Of a stretch of 64,000 nucleotides of DNA, positions 36,861 to 48,094 are shown piece after piece (positions within the stretch are counted from its first letter, which is position 1; every line of letters begins with the position of its first letter). The DNA is from Hemicordylus capensis. Its lineage: Eukaryota > Chordata > Lepidosauria > Squamata > Cordylidae. Where the stretch lies: the NCBI RefSeq assembly GCF_027244095.1, contig NC_069659.1:178676001-178740000 (forward strand), given 5' to 3'. The notes below the pieces were generated by a model, which was not told where the DNA came from, did not search any database, and worked only from the letters and a program-made list of their open reading frames with translations. Made by a program: the position numbers and the translations under genes.

Positions 36861-37665
36861 GCTGATTAGTTCTTACTAGAGCAACTTGTTTAATTTAAAG
36901 TTGTGTTGTGAGCTGGCCAGAGAACAATCCCATCTAGAACTGGCTGAATATCATTCACCCATGCAGAGGCACCACTGACCAACAGTACAGCTGTCTTGTC
37001 AAGACTGAGTTGTTCACCCTCATCCATTACTACATCCAGGCACTGATTCAGTGCAGTCACTGCTTCACCTACATCTGATGAAAAAGAGAGTTACAACAGA
37101 GTGTCATCCACATGACACTCAGGCCAAATATCCGGAAGACCTCTCCCAGCAGTTTCATGTAGATATTAAACAGCATAGGGGAAAGAATGGAACCCTGTGA
37201 AACCTCAAAGCACAACTGCCAACGGGATTAGAGAAGTAATCCCCCAGCACCACCTTTGGGAAACAGGCTTTGAGGTAGGAATGCAACCACCTCCAAGCAG
37301 TGCCTCCCACACCCAACTTGGACAGCCTGTCCAGAAGGATACCATTGTCAATGATATCAAAAGCTGCTGAATAAACAGGGTTGCATTCCTGCTGTCTCTC
37401 TCTCTCTCTCTACACAGGTCATCCCACAAGGTGACCAAAGCAGTTCCAAAACCAGGCCTGAAGCCTGATGAAATGGATCTAGATACTCCATTTCCTCCAA
37501 GTGTGTCTGGAGTAGGGGAGAAGTCGGACTAAACCGTGGATCCACGAACTGGTTCAGTGGTTCAAGGAGCTATGCTTGTAAAGGGGAATTACAAGCAAAG
37601 GGGAATCCCTGAAAAGGCTTCTAAAGGGCAGCCAGGGCGGGGGGGCAGCAGGACAGCATTTTTTT

Positions 37666-37937
37666 AACCCCTGCTAACTGGGCAAAGAGGCACCTTTTAC
37701 TGTGGTGATTCTCTTTATTTAGCAGGGGGAGAGTAACTGGCCCTATCCACCCCCAGCACAGTACTTCCAGTGACTGTTGCTGGTGTCTATCTTATGTTTC
37801 ATTTTAGAATGGGAGCCCTTTGGGGACAGAGAGCCATCTTATTTATTTATTGTTTCTCTTTGTAACCCGCCCTGAGCTATTTTTGGAAGGGCGGTATAGA
37901 AATCAAAATAACAATAACAACAACAACAACAACAACA
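37666..37937 (+). mobile_element. SINE with (AAC)n tail
   Basis: It runs from AACCCCTGCTAACTGGGCAA to AACCCGCCCTGAGCTATTTT and GGAAGGGCGGTATAGAAATC, followed by AATAACAATAACAAC repeats. It is a close match to the SINEs at 32095 and 61669. Its 3' stem (CCGCCC/GGGCGG) resembles the L2-like tail hairpin. Confidence 0.83.
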
Positions 37938-38140
37938 GACCTTGAAGAGCACCTCAACACCATAGGGGCCACAGAAATCACCATCAGCCAATTACAAAAA
38001 GCAGCTTTACTGGGAACAGCCTACATTCTCCAACGATATCTATAACAATTGACAATAAAATTCTGGCATCCCAGGTCCTTGGGAAGGACTCGATGTCTGG
38101 ATAAAACAAACCAGTCAATAACACCTGTCTGACTGTGTAA

Positions 38141-38177
<37 letters not shown>
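37938..38177 (+). mobile_element. R4 LINE 3' tail, 5'-truncated
   Basis: It starts ACCTTGAAGAGCACCTCAAC and matches the R4 at 55488-59170 through CACCTGTCTGACTGTGTAAA, then (TAA)n to 38177. It directly follows the AAC-rich tail of the SINE, so the truncated R4 appears to have landed in the SINE's simple-repeat tail. Confidence 0.87.
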
Positions 38178-38200
38178 TATATATATATATATATATATAA
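38142..38200 (+). repeat. (TAA)n followed by (TA)n
   Basis: About twelve TAA/AAT units then about eleven TA units at the end of the R4 tail. Confidence 0.92.
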
Positions 38201-38455
38201 ATTCCCCTTTGCTTGTAAAGGGGAATCCTCTAAGCAGCCTTCCTGAAGGTTGGACCAGTTCACGATTGAGCCACTCAAACAAGCCCAGTGTGTGGTGGAC
38301 CGGTTCACTGAGAACTGTTCGTACAGACCCCTAGTCTGGAGCTGATTTACCATTACACTCTCAAGCATCTTGCCCAGGAAGGGAATATTGGCCACAGGCC
38401 TATCCTTGTTTACGTAATCTGGGCCCAGACTAGGTTTCTTTAGGAGTGTTCGAAT

Positions 38456-39092
38456 AATAGCTTTCTGCTAGTGTTGCTTGTTAAGAAATCTGTTGTTGAT
38501 TTACTAAGTCAAAAGAGCTTCATCCCCATTGCTTTATAATGCTATCTAGTGACAGTAATAAAACACACACAAAAATCCCCAAGAGCATACAAAGCCACTA
38601 TTTTTCATTTCCTTCCACCATGATAGAAAATTTGGAGATGAATTTTACGTGAACAATTTACTCCACAACTCAACATGACAGAGTTTTGACAACTGTCCCT
38701 TGCTCCCTTACGTTACATTTCCTGGTAGAATACCAAATATAAAGCTATTGATTTTGGCTTTAGACAATTGCAGTTGCTTGCTTTGCTAGAATGCTTATGT
38801 ATCTATTGTCTTCAACAGAACGAAAGCAGGCACAGTGAAAGAAGTATATCGTTATTTCTAGACAATTTGACTAAGTGGTAAATACATACTGTTTGTCAGT
38901 AAAGCAGAAAATGTCAAACAATCAGCACCAGCACCATTCTGCTTAACAGAGGACTAGAAGAAGCCATAGCAGCAGACAAGAAGCTTATGCCATGTGGAGT
39001 TTCACAGTGAATTTTTCACATATTGGGGCTAAACTACACATATAGTAATGTGTTATAGCCTTCATTGAAACACATCACTGGAACCCACTATC
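38456..39092. other. Unassigned AT-rich DNA
   Basis: No gene or bounded repeat recognised. Confidence 0.5.
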
Positions 39093-39259
39093 TGCTGAGA
39101 CAGACCATTGGTCCATCTAGCTCATTATTTCTGCTCTGATTAGCAGCAGCTCTCTAGGACTTCAGGGAGGGATTTTTCTCGGCCCTACCTGAAGATGCCA
39201 AGGATTGAACCCGGGACTTTCTGCATGCTAAGCAGCCTACTACCAATGACACCATCCCC
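39093..39259 (-). mobile_element. tRNA-headed SINE, minus strand
   Basis: On the minus strand the tRNA-like head includes AGCATGCAGAAAGTCCCGGG and the B-box-like GGTTCAATCC (39202-39211), followed by TTGGCATCTTCAGGTAGGGC and a body ending GATGGACCAATGGTCTG. This layout is widespread in squamate genomes. The A-box side (about 39235-39259) is degenerate. Confidence 0.75.
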
Positions 39260-39464
39260 ATGTCAAAAAGTCCCTGTCAAGGGAGAACAAGCAACTCAAG
39301 GAGAGGGTTCCAGGTTAGACTTCTCTCAGACCTGTTCATTTTTTACATACAGGGAGGTTGTTAGTTTGTTTTATTAAAAATATGGAATGGTCACATGTAC
39401 TCCTTCATCTGCCATCTGAAATAATGCAGTCCTGGAAACTCTAGTTGTAAGTTTTACTTATATA

Positions 39465-39770
39465 TGTAGACTGGCTGTCAGCGGCTGATATGATGCACAA
39501 TGTATCATCACCAGTAAGTCCCATGCTGCAACTGCTGTGGATTCATAAGTAGCCCTGATGCTGTTGAGAACGAGTGGTTGTACAAGCCGTGCTACAGTAG
39601 TTATGCCCATTTGCTGCAGTTGGAAAAATTGCAGTAGCACTGCTTGCACAACACTCATTGTCAATGGCATTAAAAATTGCTTACGTGTCTGCAGCAGCTC
39701 CTGGTGCAGATCATATCAATGATGGTACATGATGGTACATACATGTTGGCCAGTGTCTGGGGCAGCCTGT
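39465..39770. mobile_element. Foldback repeat, copy 1
   Basis: Left arm pieces (ATATGATGCACAATG; GAGTGGTTGTACAAGC near 39560-39590) recur inverted on the right (GCTTGCACAACACTC near 39642; GATCATATCAATGATG). A related foldback is at 41028-41262. Ends and target duplication were not resolved. Confidence 0.5.
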
Positions 39771-41027
39771 TTGGTGACATATTCTTTGCCTCAAAAAGCT
39801 TTAGGGCAGAAGAGATGAAGATACATTCCCTTTATTTTCCCAAGTCTTTAATGGGAAGTATTTAAAGAGATTTTCATAACCTAGCCCTAACAATTACTCA
39901 GTGCATAAAATCTTCACTCCCTGCAAAATCCCTGGTAAGATGTATTGCTGAAACTGCAGCCATACATACACCCTCCCACTCCCACCCTTGGAAGTCCGTG
40001 AAATCTGGATCCCAAATATGTGGTTGCATTTCCAGGTTGTGTCTGAATTTCAGGCGTCAGTAGTGAGCATATTTAAAATTTAGTAAGAAAGATAATTAAA
40101 AAGATATTTTTCAAATCCCAGTGGAACATTTTCTGTTTTCAAAGCCTTGTATTTAAATCTCTCATTTGGATAATTTCCTGCATTTAAAGTTCATGTAAAA
40201 ACTCCATCACTGCTCTAAATATATATCTATATGGAAGTTACATGTTTCTGGTCTTAAATTAGATTTTAAATAAATAATTAAAATGATGTATGCTACAAGA
40301 ATAAACACCATTCTGTTTGACACTATGGTTGCAATCCACCAGACTGAAGACTGTGTATATGCAAGATGCCTCCACGGAACCATCGTCCTATGCTGTCAGC
40401 TTGGACAGCACCAAGAGGTAAGAAGAAGAAAGAGAGGATTAATTTGTTTATGGGATTTTTGTTAGGCTACTCAGCAAAAAGCCTCCTGAAGCGGCTTAGT
40501 CCCCTTAGCCCTCAAAGAGATGATGAGCACCATCAAAGCTGACAATGCCAACCATCTGTTTGGCAGATGCTTTTGTGATCCTGATTCAAGACACGACACC
40601 ACCAGACTACAATTCAGCCTTAAGCATGTTATAAGCATGAGGATATTCATACAACCAGGAGGGTGGGCAGGAGGCGAAGCACTGTGAAGATTTTATGCAC
40701 CTTTCCCCCAGGCGATCCCTTGGACACTGCTGGGAGCAGACGAGCAGTGCTGCGTCAGGCAGTGTGGAATGCTGGAAGCCAGGACGATGAATCCTGGCTT
40801 CCAGGTATTCCACAATGTACCGAGCATGGTGCACTGAGAGATTCCTGCAGGGGATGTATGCTCCAGGCACCCATTTCTGTGTCTCCTTAGGCTGTATCCA
40901 TAATCTGTTTTAGATTATGGTCCAATTGCTAGATGCCAGTTTTCACAATGTCTTGCATCCTTTTATTTCTGTTATTCTCTTGAGCTTGTAGATATCCCCC
41001 ATTCTGAGAGTTCAGTGTTGGTAACAG
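39771..41027. other. Unassigned DNA with a strong hairpin
   Basis: A hairpin at 40762-40814 has arms of about 23 bp (GGAATGCTGGAAGCCAGGA against TCCTGGCTTCCAGGTATTCC) and an 8-base loop. It may be the centre of an old palindromic element. Nothing else was recognised. Confidence 0.55.
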
Positions 41028-41262
41028 TGGCCGGCATGATACACAGAGTTATGTCACCATATCACTGTTCAGAACTAACAGTTGCAAAAGCAGTCCTAGC
41101 ATGATTTCCCTCATTGTGGGGAATGGGGAAAACTGCAGTAGTGCTGCCTGTGAACCACTCATTCTGAACAGTGTTGGGGCTGCTTATGAGTCTGCAGAAG
41201 CCTCAGGGCTGTGTTATGATGACTGTACATCGCATTGCTGTGCATCATGTTGGCCAGTATAG
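41028..41262. mobile_element. Foldback repeat, copy 2
   Basis: The left end GTGGCCGGCATGATACACAG matches the inverse of the right end CATGTTGGCCAGTAT and of GTGCATCATG. Internally CACTGTTCAGAAC and GTTCTGAACAGTG-like blocks face each other. It shares TGCAGTAG(T/C)(G/A)CTGC and ACTCATT words with the foldback at 39465. Confidence 0.55.
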
Positions 41263-42736
41263 TTTTCTAACCCATCACCCCCATGCTGAGATTGTCTTTG
41301 CAGTAAGGCTAGGGTCCTCTAAGATGGTCTGGAAGGAACAACCAAATATAAGATGGAGGTTAAGGGTTGTGGCCTCAAGCAGAGGAGAGGCAGGGAACAA
41401 AACTGCACCAAAAAATAATAGTATGCATTTGTTAGCATTCAATGAGAGGGGGGGAGGGAGGGGGGAGGAAGACCACCACCACAGGGTTAATAACTGCATT
41501 TATACACTAGAATCATAATCATATACTAGAATCATCATTGGTAGCAATTATACAAACTGTGCATCTTTACTCTTTATTTGGAAAAAATAAACGGTACACC
41601 TCATTTTAGTAAAATGTTTTAAACTAAACTAAAACACCTTTCAGATGTTTCATAGTTTACCGTGTATACTTGTGCACCTAGCGTGCCATAGGCTATAAAA
41701 ATAAATTTATTATTGTGTGCTGAACAGGGCACTCAGCAATTGAAATTACTTTCCTGAAAACTATTCTAGTGCCTGTGGTTAGAAATGATTAAAAAGTAAT
41801 AAGTGAAATTAATTTAGATCATGATCTCAGAGCAGCAGGGATTGTTATATATTCCCCAAGCTTTCTCCTTCTGTGTTTTGTACCATCAATAATCAGTGTT
41901 TGGGAAAACTGCAGAACAGTACAGATTCTTTTAATGCACAGTGCTTAAAATCCTGCTCAACAACTACATTTACTGAAGGAACACTTTGAGGAGAGGCTAG
42001 GGGGCCAGGTCTCATCACCCTCCAACACAAGTAGAGTGCCAGCTAATTTAATGAACAAAGTAATGAACCTCACTATAAGCTCTGGCTGGCAACTGAGGAG
42101 CCAGTTAGTACTCCACAGAGAGTGACATCTGTCTCATGGCATAAGTAGTTCTTTAGAGCAATGGCTTATCAGTTGATCCTTACGTTTATATCTGGGTGCT
42201 GTATTAATTTATAATTTTTTAGAGCACTTAGCATTGCATCTCGTATCAGAAACTTGATACCAGTTGTTGGTATTTACTAGTAATTCTTAAGATCACCCAG
42301 CTGGAAATGTCAACTTTTTGTGTGTCATTGGGCCTTTTAAAAAACAACAACAACTTTTAAACCAGTTTAATGGTAAATATATTTAACTGGCAAATGACGA
42401 AAATGGTGAATGAAATTTTGCCATTTACTGAAGGCACTGTGTTGGCTGCGAGATGTATTAGTCAGTGCCAGTATTTTCTGATATGTTCCTCTGAATCTTT
42501 TGAAAATGACTACTAAATTACAACATTCACCATATCTCTGACACAGCATAGGAACAGATAAGTATCAGTAATACTACCATCAAATGAAACATGAGAATAA
42601 GACAATGCATGTAACGAACAGCACAAAGATACAACTGAAAGTGCATGCTGCTTCTCAGTTCTGTAATTCTCAGTGCTATACATCTGTTTAAGAGAAAGGA
42701 TATTCAAAAGGGGTAATGCAATAACTTCCTCTGTAG
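41263..42736. other. Unassigned DNA
   Basis: A G-rich purine tract sits at about 41442-41470. No exon, RNA gene or bounded element was seen. Confidence 0.5.
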
Positions 42737-43075
42737 ATCCACAGAATCATAGAACCGGTTCTTGTAGGCCATCCAGTGCAACACCCTGTTCCAGATCTTT
42801 TTTAAAAAAAGTTTTCTCCCACTCTGTTTTGGCTTAGAGTTGTGGAAATGTGACTCTAAGTAACACCCAAGAAAAATGCACAGGTGTGTTGTAGAGGTGC
42901 ACACTACCCACAGTGATTCCATTACATACCACCATTAAGGAGTTCCCAGTTGTTCTTTTGCCTTGCTCGATGTAGGAAATCATTTCAAACCAAGAGCATC
43001 CCCAACAGATGGCCATCCAGCCTCTACTTCCAAGCCTTCCACCACCTTAGAAAATCCCTCCATGATTCCAGGCTC
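42737..43075 (-). mobile_element. CR1 LINE 3' end, minus strand
   Basis: The minus strand ends with TTCTATGATTCTGTG (42739-42753), the typical CR1 3' terminus, preceded by a 'GATGGCCTACAAGAACC' block. Further up, on the plus strand, GATGGCCATCCAGCCTCTAC and CTTCCACCACCTTAGA match the conserved CR1 ORF2-3'UTR region inverted. The middle (about 42835-42965) is divergent or contains an insertion. Confidence 0.75.
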
Positions 43076-43791
43076 TTAAAATGACTATTTCTTCTAAAGA
43101 AAAGAGAATGAATGAAATTACTAAAAGCCTGAAGTCCCATACTATGCTAAAAACAATTGGCATAATACTAACATTTCTCTCACCCTTTTCACCTGATATG
43201 GGCGGTGGTTTGGCAGTGCTTCTAATTTACCATATTGGAATTCTTCCCAAAGTAAATTTAATTTCAGCTGAATCCAGGTATCTTGAGGAAAGACATCATT
43301 GTTTTCTAAACTCTTTCTTCCTATATTCTTAAACAAATACAAACATTGAGTTGAGAAGATGGAATAACATTTATAAATTAATCTGTGCATTAGCTTTCAG
43401 AGTCACACAGCACCTCATGGGAGAAAACAGCTCTTCTAAGAGAGTGCCAGCTGTAAAACATATGTACTTTTTTCCCCTTCAGAGCTACGTTTTTTGCTCA
43501 TGCAAATATAGGCAGATTTAATTAGATGGAACACTCATACAATTAATCAACCAATGTTGTAGATCAGGCAACTGTCCTACCAGGATTCCATAAATAACTA
43601 TCCTAGAGGCCGAGACTACTTTTGCTCTTCCTTTTCCCCTGCTTACTAGCCATACGTTTTGGTTCTTCCCTGCTTATGGTTGCATTTATGGAGCATTTAT
43701 TCTCTTTGGCCTTTCCATGAGACAAGAGTGCAGTGTCACCTCAAGTGCAGGTGCAAGGAGGAGTTCAGGGGGTGGGAGGGTGCTGGCCCCT
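43076..43791. other. Unassigned DNA
   Basis: No recognisable coding or repeat feature. Confidence 0.5.
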
Positions 43792-43799
43792 GGCCACCA

Positions 43800-43942
43800 T
43801 TGTTCCCTCTGAAGTGTATGCATGTGTGTATGCACACAAGTTTTTTTATGATTGCCCAGTTGATTTTGAATCTCGCTCTTGATACTGCCACCCAGAACAA
43901 AACCCATTCCACACATAGATGAAAAAAATTAGAGGGAACACT
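43800..43942. mobile_element. hAT-type miniature element (GTTCCCTCT ends)
   Basis: It begins TTGTTCCCTCTGAAG and ends TTAGAGGGAACACT. The flanks GGCCACCA (43792-43799) and GTCCACCA (43943-43950) agree at seven of eight bases, an eroded 8-bp duplication. It is 143 bp, has no coding capacity, and is related at the ends to the element at 61503. Confidence 0.8.
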
Positions 43943-44144
43943 GTCCACCACCATGACATGGCAACTTCCTGACCCTGCCACCACCTTTCTAACCCGGGAG
44001 GCGGGGCATGCATTTTCCCATTCTTGTCCTGTTGGGGCATGCCTCCCCCACACCACTTGACACAAGCTAAGAATGCTGCTGCTCCCCTGCCTGGTTTGAT
44101 GAACATCTGAGGATGTTCACATGCTGCCATCACTGCTTTGGCAC

Positions 44145-44310
44145 TAGGGATGTGCGAACCGGTTTGAATTTGAACCAGTTCGAATTTGAACCAGGGTGGT
44201 TCGAATTCGAACCGAACCAGCCATCAGGTTCGAGCTGCAGGTTCAAATTCGAACCGAACCAGGGGGTGGTTCGATTTGAACCAGTTCGAACTGGTTTGGA
44301 CATCCAAACA
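44145..44310. mobile_element. hAT-like palindrome rich in GGTTCGAA words
   Basis: It starts TAGGGATGTGCGAACCGG. Its body is built from GGTTCGAATTCGAACC-like inverted words, including a perfect 16-base palindrome near 44198. The right side reads AACTGGTTTGGACATCC and lacks the expected CCCTA end. The 8 bases before it (TTTGGCAC) are not repeated after it, so only the left end is secure. Confidence 0.6.
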
Positions 44311-44333
44311 TTGGTAGGATGGTAGCTGTACAT

Positions 44334-45060
44334 TAGGGATGTGCACGGAACCGCGGAGCTGCGGTCCGGCACTGGGGTGGGGGTCCCTTTAAGGGTGGGG
44401 GGAGGGTGTACCTACCCCTCCCTCCACTTGTCCCCCACTGGCGCGCATCCATTTACCAAGCATTTGGGGCAGCAGGATACCTCCCTGCCGCCCCTTCCCC
44501 CTCTGGCAGCCTTTTGCGCATGCGCATGGCGCACGTCATGGAGACCCCCCCCACACACACAGGGGTACTCAGTTTATTTTCTAGGTATTTTTGAAGTGTT
44601 TAGATTCTTTAGTGTCTTCATTACACCCCTTCATTTCTTCTGTTCATTTTGACCCCAGTGCTTTGCAGGTGGGGGTGGGGAATTAGTGGCATCCCATGTT
44701 CCAACTACCCCGCAATCCACAAGCCACTGGGTACTCAGTTTATATTTTAGGAATTCTTGAGGTGTTTAGACTCTTTGGTGTGTAATGAATCTTCATAGGG
44801 ATTCATTATGAGGAAATGTTATTAGACACCAAAGAGCCTAAACACTTGAAAAAAGTCCTAGAACTTAAACTGAGTAGTGCCCCACTGCCTTGCGGGTGGG
44901 AGTGAGGTGTAGTTGGCACACGGCAGTTGACAGTTGGCACTGTCGAAAAGACAGTCAAAATGAACAGAAGAAATGAAGGTGTGCAATGAATCCCCATAGG
45001 GATTCATTGAGGGAAAGTTATTATACACCAAAGAATCCAGACACTTGAAAAATAGTGACC
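44334..45060. mobile_element. hAT-like left end plus large palindrome
   Basis: TAGGGATGTGCACGGAACCG at 44334 and GGCACTGGGGTGGGGG near 44368 match the start of the hAT element at 10484. From 44569 to 45060 lies a large imperfect palindrome centred near 44806: ACTCAGTTTAT...GTTTAGA(C/T)TCTTTGGTG on the left is repeated and then mirrored as CACCAAAGA(G/A)...CTAAACAC...AAACTGAGTA on the right. No matching right end or duplication was found, so it may be several merged insertions. Confidence 0.6.
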
Positions 45061-45149
45061 CCCACATTTTGTTTCATAACTCCACTTCTACAAGGGCTAG
45101 AGCTTAGCTTTTTCTTTTTTTTAAAATGAAAGCTGGGAATCTGGGGAAA

Positions 45150-45323
45150 ATAATAGGAGGGATCCGAATCTTGAACCAATTCAAATCAAATCAGGCACAA
45201 TTTGATTCGTACCCAAATCTAGCCAATGGACCACAGGCGTGATTTGTTTTGTGTCCAAATCACCCTAATCAACTAGATTCAGGTACAAATTGATTTGTAC
45301 CCAAATCAATTTGCACATCCCTA
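45150..45323. mobile_element. hAT-like right end (CACATCCCTA)
   Basis: Short inverted words (ACCAATTCAAATCAAATC; AAATTGATTTGTACCCAAAT) fill this 170-bp piece, which ends TTGCACATCCCTA as in the TAGGGATGTGC family. The left end GAGGGATCCGAATC is diverged, and no duplication was found. Confidence 0.5.
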
Positions 45324-47570
45324 ATAGCAGACGTGCCCAACTGCTGATCATAGGCTTCCCTCCCTTTATGGCCAATATCCTGGACAGTTCCCCCATTATA
45401 TCCATTAGCCAAGTGAGTTCTGCCAGATATGGTCACATGACAGCTTCTGCCAAGGGAGATATTTTGTCACAACAGCAAGGAGACAGAGACTCATGTCAGT
45501 TCGTGCTAGAAAGCATAGGTGGGTAAGCAGTGTTCAAGAGTAAAGCAGAGAGTCAGTGGGGTTAAGTACTTCCATAGAGGGAAAAGGTTAAGGAAAAAGG
45601 AGAGTTTTGGAGCTAGTTAATACAGAAGCAAACATCTATAGAAAATATGCAGGAGCTTTAAGCCATGAGGCATCCTGTCAAAATGAAGAAAGGAGAATGA
45701 ATGAATCAAAACATAAGCAAGACTTATACAGGAAAGGAGAAGTGTAAGGAGTTCCTTAAGAAGGGCATCCATTGTAAATATCCAAGGATTCTGGAGTCAG
45801 GTTTTTACATTTAGCAAAAATCAAGTCAGTTAAGTTTATATTCCATTTATTTCAATGGGAAAGTTAGACACGTGCTTAATCCTTCCCATTGATTAAGGCA
45901 TAAAAGTGCTTAACTTGGGCTAGTTCATTCCTTTATTATAATTTCAGGGGAAAATGTACAGACAGGTCTTAATTTAATTATCTGTGGCAACTGGATATTA
46001 GGTCATTTTCATACATATGGGCAAAATTGCTTTCTAAAATGAAATGCCACTGCAGCATGGCATGTCGGAACAAATAATTTGTATTTATGTGTTAACTCCA
46101 CACTGTTATTACTTTGCAAAGTTAATGGATTGAAAGGAAATATAAGTAGGATCCATTACACTGGCGGCAACAGTCAGCACACAGCTCTTCCAATTTTCTC
46201 TTTTTATATTTATAGCATTTCTGGAAGTTCCCTAAAATGAATTGTTCCTATTAAAGTAATCACGTAATGCAATGCAAAGCAATGTAATAAGGAAATGAAT
46301 AGCAAAACCAAGAAAACAAAAATACTTGAGAAGTCTGCCTATCACTGATGATGACAAACTGTACACTGATCAGCTGGGAAATCATATTTGACAAGGATGA
46401 ACTGACAGGAACAAAAGATTATATGAAATTTTTTCAAGGCTACAGTATGATGATACTGACCTAATATTTGACAATGATGCCATGAATGTCCCTGGGCTAC
46501 ATGCATGAAAATTATGTTAATTTATGTGAGGCAGTTTTTCCTACATAATAATGGCCCATCAGGGGAGAGAGATGCTATGTACAGCAAGCTGCTAAATAAA
46601 AATGTATGTTCCAAGCACTTTCTGAAATTAATGTTAAATGATGGCTGTGAGTATTCTTCCAAACATAAACACCTGTATGGACACTAATTGTTCCTGTGTG
46701 AATATACAACCTGAGCTTATATAGCTAGAATGTGAACTCATGGGGAGATGGTATGATACAATTGACTCTCCAGATTCACACACACACATATTTTTCAAGC
46801 ATTTATCCACCTATTCCAAGGTGGTTCCATCTGTTACCACATTACATTAGAACTAAGCAGCAGTTATATCCTGGTGGGTTTTCATTTACCTTTAATTAAT
46901 TGTCTCTAGTCCAGTGATTCTCAAACTTCTTTTATCTTCTGGGATTCAATCGAGTCAACCGTTTGTTTGGTAGATGAAGGACAAGGGGACTGTCTACACA
47001 GAGACAAAGGGGCAGTCTCTCTTCTCATTAAAACCCACCTCGCATGTGCTGGAGGGGATCCAAAAGGCCTTAATGTACTTTCCTCCTTGGGTTCAAGCTT
47101 ATGTACAGCTGATGGCCCACCTCAGTACCCTAAGTCAAAAAACAAGCAAATCTGAATGAATAAATGTTTGACTACAAAGTTAAGATTAATGATTATGACA
47201 TGAGAATGAAATACTGACGGCAAATGAAGTTCTTATTAGAGAATATTAATCCAAGAGACAAATCAATGAAATATCAGAAAGTTAATAGTTACATATGAAC
47301 TAAAAGAGCTCTCTTTAACAAATTAGCAAAGCAAATGCTTCCAGACGATGAAGAAAATATGGCTAAGAAAAAAGTTAAAAGCTTAAATCTGGTTAAAGAT
47401 ATAAGTCAGACATTAATATTTTAGAACAGATCTTTCCAAGATCTTCTATAGTTAGCAGGTGAACAGCTGTGAGGCCCCATTCATTTTTCCAGGAGAGAAA
47501 ATGTTTTATTTGCATTAGTCACTAGACCATAGCAAAACAAGAAAAACTGAGGGAAATGCACATTGCACCA
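45324..47570. other. Unassigned DNA
   Basis: Over 2.2 kb without an identifiable element, one of the longest such stretches in the window. Short frames at 46505 and 46967 have no motif. Any unique or conserved non-coding sequence would most likely be found in stretches like this, but I cannot test that here. Confidence 0.5.
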
Positions 47571-47578
47571 GGAGCAGA

Positions 47579-47984
47579 GAGAGGCCAGTGGTGGCCTAGA
47601 TTCAGCCCACTGCCGTGGCCCCCCTAGCCCCAACCCCTGCGACAGACATCAGTGTCTGTCATCAGATGCAGGGCACAAAAGTTAGCCATACCCCCTGCAT
47701 CTGACGTCAGATGCAGGGGGAGTAGTTTAGTTCACAAACAGGGCCACGCAGCTCCGTTTGGGAGCAGAATCGGCCAGCGCCACATTCACAGCAGAGCCAG
47801 AGCGGCTCTCCCTGAGCCGCTCTGGCCATACTGCAAACAAAGTGCTGGCCGATTTTTCATGCAAACAGAGCTTTGCAGCCCTGTTTGTGAACTAAACTAT
47901 GCCCCCGTGTCCGACGTCAGACACGAGGGCATGGCGCAGCCCAGGTTCTTCGAACCTCTTCGAGCAATGGTGGCTCCACCCCTG
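47579..47984. mobile_element. Foldback hAT-type miniature element
   Basis: Perfect 8-bp duplications CATTGCAC at 47571-47578 and 47985-47992 bound it; ends are CAGGAGCAGAG and GGTGGCTCCACCCCTG. Arms around 47685-47760 (CTGACGTCAG, TAGTTTAGTTCACAAACAGG) recur inverted at 47875-47930. The centre is AGAGCGGCTCTCCCTGAGCC. The 117-codon frame across it is a chance frame, because both arms translate. Confidence 0.88.
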
Positions 47985-48094
47985 CATTGCACCTATACCC
48001 AATGAAGACACGAGACATGGATTTTTGGATTCAAATTGGACCACAACTTTCTTAAATTGAACAAGGCTGAAAAGGTAAAGAGGATTGGTTTTTC

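Larger units (their letters stand above)
37513..38333. mobile_element. hAT-type element carrying nested SINE and R4 tail
   Basis: It starts TAGGGGAGAAGTCGG and ends CGTACAGACCCCTA, with a perfect 8-bp duplication GTCTGGAG at 37505-37512 and 38334-38341. Arms include AACTGGTTCAGTGG on the left and CCGGTTCACTGAG on the right, and AAAGGGGAATT near both sides of the nested inserts. A SINE (37666-37937) and an R4 tail (37938-38177) lie inside. It sits in the L2-like LINE. Confidence 0.88.
36880..38455 (-). mobile_element. L2-like LINE reverse-transcriptase fragment
   Basis: On the minus strand the pieces read, from the high-coordinate end: NIPFLGKMLESVMVNQLQ (38320-38395), then (37545 downward) a SGFKPGFGTALVTLWDDL-type segment interrupted by a (CT)n expansion at about 37393-37410, then FDIIDNGILLDRLSKLGVGG (about 37320-37365), and VSQGSILSPMLFNIYMKLLG (about 37145-37205). 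The ...LFNIYMKLLG form is typical of vertebrate L2-group LINEs. A hAT element at 37513-38333 splits it. The frame is broken in several places, and both ends of the LINE are missing. Confidence 0.78.

Noticed and set aside
39195-39259. Possible tRNA gene on the minus strand
   Set aside because: The B-box-like motif continues into a SINE body, and the acceptor and A-box parts are degenerate, so it is a SINE head, not a tRNA gene.
44150-44310. GGTTCGAA words that look like tRNA B boxes
   Set aside because: No cloverleaf or A box at the right distance; the words belong to a palindromic hAT-like element.
47652-48005. 117-codon frame in GC-rich DNA
   Set aside because: It crosses the two mirrored arms of the hAT element at 47579-47984.
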